A DNA stretch of 64,000 nucleotides from Marinifilum caeruleilacunae (GTDB taxonomy: Bacteria; Bacteroidota; Bacteroidia; Bacteroidales; Marinifilaceae): contig NZ_RZNH01000021.1 in the NCBI RefSeq assembly GCF_013141825.1, positions 1 through 64,000 of the forward strand. The letters are read 5' to 3'. A program made the position numbers and the translations under genes. Positions 61,317-64,000 of the stretch are shown here, piece after piece. The notes beneath the pieces were generated by a model. That model was not told where the DNA came from. It made no database searches and saw nothing but the letters and a program-made list of their open reading frames with translations. The number at the start of each line of letters is the position of its first letter. Within the stretch, counting starts at the first letter, position 1.

Positions 61317-63539
61317 TTATTGTGGTCTGTTTTCGAATGCACTGCCAAAAGTAAAATTTGGCTCGGCTCCCATCACAAACTTCAATGTTCCACCTTTCAC
61401 TATATCCTTATGGGTGATAAATGATTTGTGGTATGATTTTCCATTCAATTCAACAGATTGAATGTAGATATTCTCATCATTATTATTTTCGGTGGTAATT
61501 ACTAAAGATCTGTTTCCTGCTAAGTTAATTTTAGCCTCACTAACCACCGGACTTCCAAAAACATAAACTCCATTGGCTGAATTTACCGGATAAAACCCAA
61601 GTGCCGAATAGATATACCAGGCCGACATTTGCCCGCAATCTTCATTTCCTGATAATCCATTTGGGGCATCGTGATACAAAGTTTTAAGAATTTGACGAAC
61701 CCTTTTCGCCGTTTTCCACTGCTGTCCTACAAATGCATATAAATAGGTTGTGTGGTGCCCAGGTTCGTTCCCATGGGCATACTGACCTATTAAACCTGAG
61801 ATATCCGAAGATGCTTCTTCCCCAAGATCAGAACTAATGGTAAATAAAGAATCCAGTTTCTGAACAAATGCATCTTCACCTCCAAAAAGATCAATTAAGC
61901 CATATGGATCATGAGGCACCAACCATGTGTATTGCCAGGCATTTCCCTCACAATAATCATCGGCGCGATGTTTGGAATGTACAGGATCAAAAACTTCTCT
62001 AAATTCTCCCGAAGCAAGTTTGCCTCGCATAAAGCGAAGATCCTTATCGAAGTAATGAGTATAGGCTTTTGCTCTTTGTGAGAAATAATTGTAGTCTTCT
62101 GTTTTTCCCATCTTTTTCGCCATTGCTGCCACACACCAGTCATCAATGGCATATTCTAATCCAATTGCCACCGATTCGTGTATGGAATCAGCCGGAATAA
62201 AACCCATTTCTTTAACAAACTTCATCCCTTCAAAATCGAGCATGGAAGAAGCCTTTATCGCCTCAAATGCCAATTCTGCATCGAAGCCATCAAAGCCTTT
62301 TAGGTAAGCATCCACAATTACGGGTATGGCATGGTTTCCGATCATGGTATTGGTTTCGCTTCCCGATAAATGCCATACTGGTAATTTGCCCTGCTTCTTA
62401 TAAATCTCTAACATGGTATTCACCATATCGTTTACCTTATCGGCTTGGGTAATGGTAAATAAAGGGTGCAATGCCCTGTAGGTATCCCAAAGCGAAAACA
62501 CAGTGTAATGCTCTACTTGCGAATTTACTACGCGATCGTCCACGCCAATATAATCGCCATTGTGATCGTTAAAAAGCGATGGAAAAAAGGCCGTATGATA
62601 AAGCGCGGTGTAGAATATTTTTTCATCAGAAGGATTGTTGAATTTTGCCTCAATGGCTAGTAATTCATCATTCCATTTTTTTTCGGCCGCCATTTTAACT
62701 TTATTAAAATCCCAGTGCGGAACTTCGGCTGTTAAATTGTTTTTTGCACCCTCAATACCAATCGGTGAAAGTGCTGTTTTGGCCATTAACTCATTTCCTT
62801 CTTCAAATTCAATCAGAAAGGTTCGAGGATTACTCCCATTGCTATACTTCGTCTCTAAAACATTTACACTCTTAATTTTTAAAGAAAACTGAGCATGAAA
62901 ATACAATTTCTGGTTTTTCGACCAACCTTTTGAAAATCGATGGCCAGCAATGGTATAATCATCTATCTGTTCCAGTTTTCCATCAGTAAATTGATCCCAT
63001 CCAATGCCCGAATGAAGGTCGATAATTAACTGTGCAGCATCATTATTCTTAAATGTGTACCTGTGAACCCCTACTCTTTCGGTGGCAGTTAATTCTGCAA
63101 ACACATTGTATTTATCGATATGAATTGAATAATAGCCAGGCTGAACATGCTCATCGTCGTGAGTATACAAAGCAGTCCAATCTTCCATACCAATCTGATG
63201 CTTTGGTATAGAATCCAAAGCAACCGGCATAAATAACAGGTCGCCATAATCGCCAATGCCGGTTCCACTCAAATGTGTATGGGCAAATCCCGTAAGGGTT
63301 GAATCGGAATAATGATAGCCCGAACACCAATCCCATCCTTTAAAAACATTATTGGGTCCAAGTTGAACCATGCCAAATGGAAGGTTTGCTCCCACAAAAA
63401 CATGTCCATGACCTCCTGAGCCAATATATGGATCAACCTTATGGATATAGGAATTACTTTTTTGCCCGGTAGAAACACATGAGAGCAAAATGAAAATAGG
63501 AAGCGTTAAAAAAATCCTGAATGCAAAATGTTTATTCAT
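61317..63539 (-). CDS. GH92 alpha-1,2-mannosidase (lipoprotein)
   Basis: 740 aa. Lipobox FILLS-C. GH92 signatures: VDPYIGSGGHGHVFVGANLPFGMVQLGP, SGYHYSDSTLTGFAHTHLSGTG, SLWDTYRALHPL and GNEDCGQMSAWYIYSALGFYPV. The family is calcium-dependent and trims alpha-mannose from N-glycans. It lies 27 bp after the GH20 gene, so the pair likely forms an operon. Confidence 0.93.
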   Translation of the reverse strand: MNKHFAFRIFLTLPIFILLSCVSTGQKSNSYIHKVDPYIGSGGHGHVFVGANLPFGMVQLGPNNVFKGWDWCSGYHYSDSTLTGFAHTHLSGTGIGDYGDLLFMPVALDSIPKHQIGMEDWTALYTHDDEHVQPGYYSIHIDKYNVFAELTATERVGVHRYTFKNNDAAQLIIDLHSGIGWDQFTDGKLEQIDDYTIAGHRFSKGWSKNQKLYFHAQFSLKIKSVNVLETKYSNGSNPRTFLIEFEEGNELMAKTALSPIGIEGAKNNLTAEVPHWDFNKVKMAAEKKWNDELLAIEAKFNNPSDEKIFYTALYHTAFFPSLFNDHNGDYIGVDDRVVNSQVEHYTVFSLWDTYRALHPLFTITQADKVNDMVNTMLEIYKKQGKLPVWHLSGSETNTMIGNHAIPVIVDAYLKGFDGFDAELAFEAIKASSMLDFEGMKFVKEMGFIPADSIHESVAIGLEYAIDDWCVAAMAKKMGKTEDYNYFSQRAKAYTHYFDKDLRFMRGKLASGEFREVFDPVHSKHRADDYCEGNAWQYTWLVPHDPYGLIDLFGGEDAFVQKLDSLFTISSDLGEEASSDISGLIGQYAHGNEPGHHTTYLYAFVGQQWKTAKRVRQILKTLYHDAPNGLSGNEDCGQMSAWYIYSALGFYPVNSANGVYVFGSPVVSEAKINLAGNRSLVITTENNNDENIYIQSVELNGKSYHKSFITHKDIVKGGTLKFVMGAEPNFTFGSAFENRPQ

Positions 63540-63566
63540 GCTTAGTAATTTTAGTGTACAACTCGC

Positions 63567-64000
63567 CTATTCAGCTTTTGAGACGATTGCAGTTTTAAGA
63601 TCATTAAACATTTCTCCTTTGTAGGCTCTTGCTTTAATTTCACCTTCTTTTTTTACCACAAATGGTTCTGTGTAAAGCAATGAATTTCTTGTAGGAACAC
63701 TTCCGTCGAGTGTATAAAAAATTTCTACCCCGTCGTGCGGATATGCCAACTGCAAATTCACAGTGGTGGTATCGGTCAATTCAATTTTCTCTTTTAATCC
63801 TTCTACAGCCGGTATGTAATAGTAAATACCCATTTCATCCAGGCGAGAATAGTGTTTGTTGATTCGATGCGAAAAATCTTTAAAGTTCTTTTGCTCTTTT
63901 GCTGTCCATGCCGTTTCGGCCAAAGGAATTAAACGTGGAAAAGCCTGGTACTGTAAACGCTTAAAACTTGGAATCCACTCCGACCAAAGATTGGCCTGTA
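63567..64000 (-). CDS. GH20 beta-N-acetylhexosaminidase, 3' part (partial)
   Basis: The open frame continues past the right edge. The visible part reads QANLWSEWIPSFKRLQYQAFPRLIPLAETAWT, the conserved C-terminal end of the GH20 catalytic barrel. A chitobiase/beta-hexosaminidase C-terminal domain (CHB_HEX_C type, HDGVEIFYTLDGSVPTRNSLLY) ends the protein. The enzyme removes terminal GlcNAc or GalNAc. Upstream in the likely operon with GH92. Confidence 0.9.
   Translation of the reverse strand, partial: QANLWSEWIPSFKRLQYQAFPRLIPLAETAWTAKEQKNFKDFSHRINKHYSRLDEMGIYYYIPAVEGLKEKIELTDTTTVNLQLAYPHDGVEIFYTLDGSVPTRNSLLYTEPFVVKKEGEIKARAYKGEMFNDLKTAIVSKAE

Noticed and set aside
1-64000. CRISPR array
   Set aside because: No set of regularly spaced direct repeats with unique spacers was seen; the ~210-bp periodicity at the left end is coding repeats.

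Overview
The window looks like a chromosome segment of an AT-rich Bacteroidota bacterium, probably a marine anaerobe or facultative anaerobe of the Marinilabiliales type (the order is inference). Support comes from TAnnTTTG-type -7 promoter boxes before many genes, few Shine-Dalgarno sequences, carboxypeptidase-regulatory-like/TonB outer-membrane proteins, GH92 and GH20 glycosidases, a reg_prop sensor, and a giant 'LDAGNxGATYLWS' repeat adhesin of the kind exported by type IX secretion.

Layout. 1-3469: N-terminal ~1156 codons of a giant secreted repeat protein (minus). 3.8-23.5 kb: minus-strand housekeeping block: rluF, beta-carbonic anhydrase, glutaminase, hybrid histidine kinase, DUF21/CBS protein, the alpha-2-macroglobulin/PBP1C pair, rhlE with a 70-aa companion, VOC protein, alpha/beta hydrolase, DUF1287 protein, outer-membrane barrel. 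23.9-24.1 kb: two identical tRNA-Arg(TCT). 24.2-27.8 kb: two adjacent large+small-subunit fusions of the aconitase/isopropylmalate dehydratase family. 28-37 kb: MFS transporter, MBL hydrolase, BASS transporter, RsmI-like methyltransferase, nrnA, ndk, DUF721, recF, TPR protein, lipid kinase. 37.4-37.9 kb: tRNA array Tyr-Gly-Tyr-Gly-Ser.

37.9-55.9 kb: an 18-kb integrative island inserted in the 3' end of tRNA-Ser(TGA). A 22-bp direct repeat bounds it (37891-37912 and 55882-55903), and a tyrosine integrase lies just inside the right end. There are two cargo modules. (i) A plus-strand siderophore-type operon: Crp/Fnr regulator, TonB receptor, DUF4374-like lipoprotein, small helical lipoprotein, Fes/IroE-like esterase, and a PepSY-flavodoxin-FAD/NAD reductase fusion. 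It resembles the XusABC xenosiderophore system with added esterase and electron-transfer parts. An FNR-like palindrome sits at the expected activator distance upstream of the receptor gene. (ii) A minus-strand membrane module of six genes: a P1B-type ATPase with S-C-S instead of CPx, four companions carrying the same cysteine-free HMA-like domain (three with a clear H-x-[IL]-P-G-R-x-R, one degenerate), and a small single-TM protein. One companion resembles the ATPase N-terminal half without its catalytic domains. This module is the best candidate for an under-described system.

56.4-64 kb: a propeller sensor with a C-terminal TM but no kinase, then (minus) a transglutaminase-like lipoprotein, a GH92 alpha-mannosidase lipoprotein and the 3' part of a GH20 beta-hexosaminidase, suggesting glycoprotein glycan use. 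All functional calls are read from motifs by eye; no database search was run.
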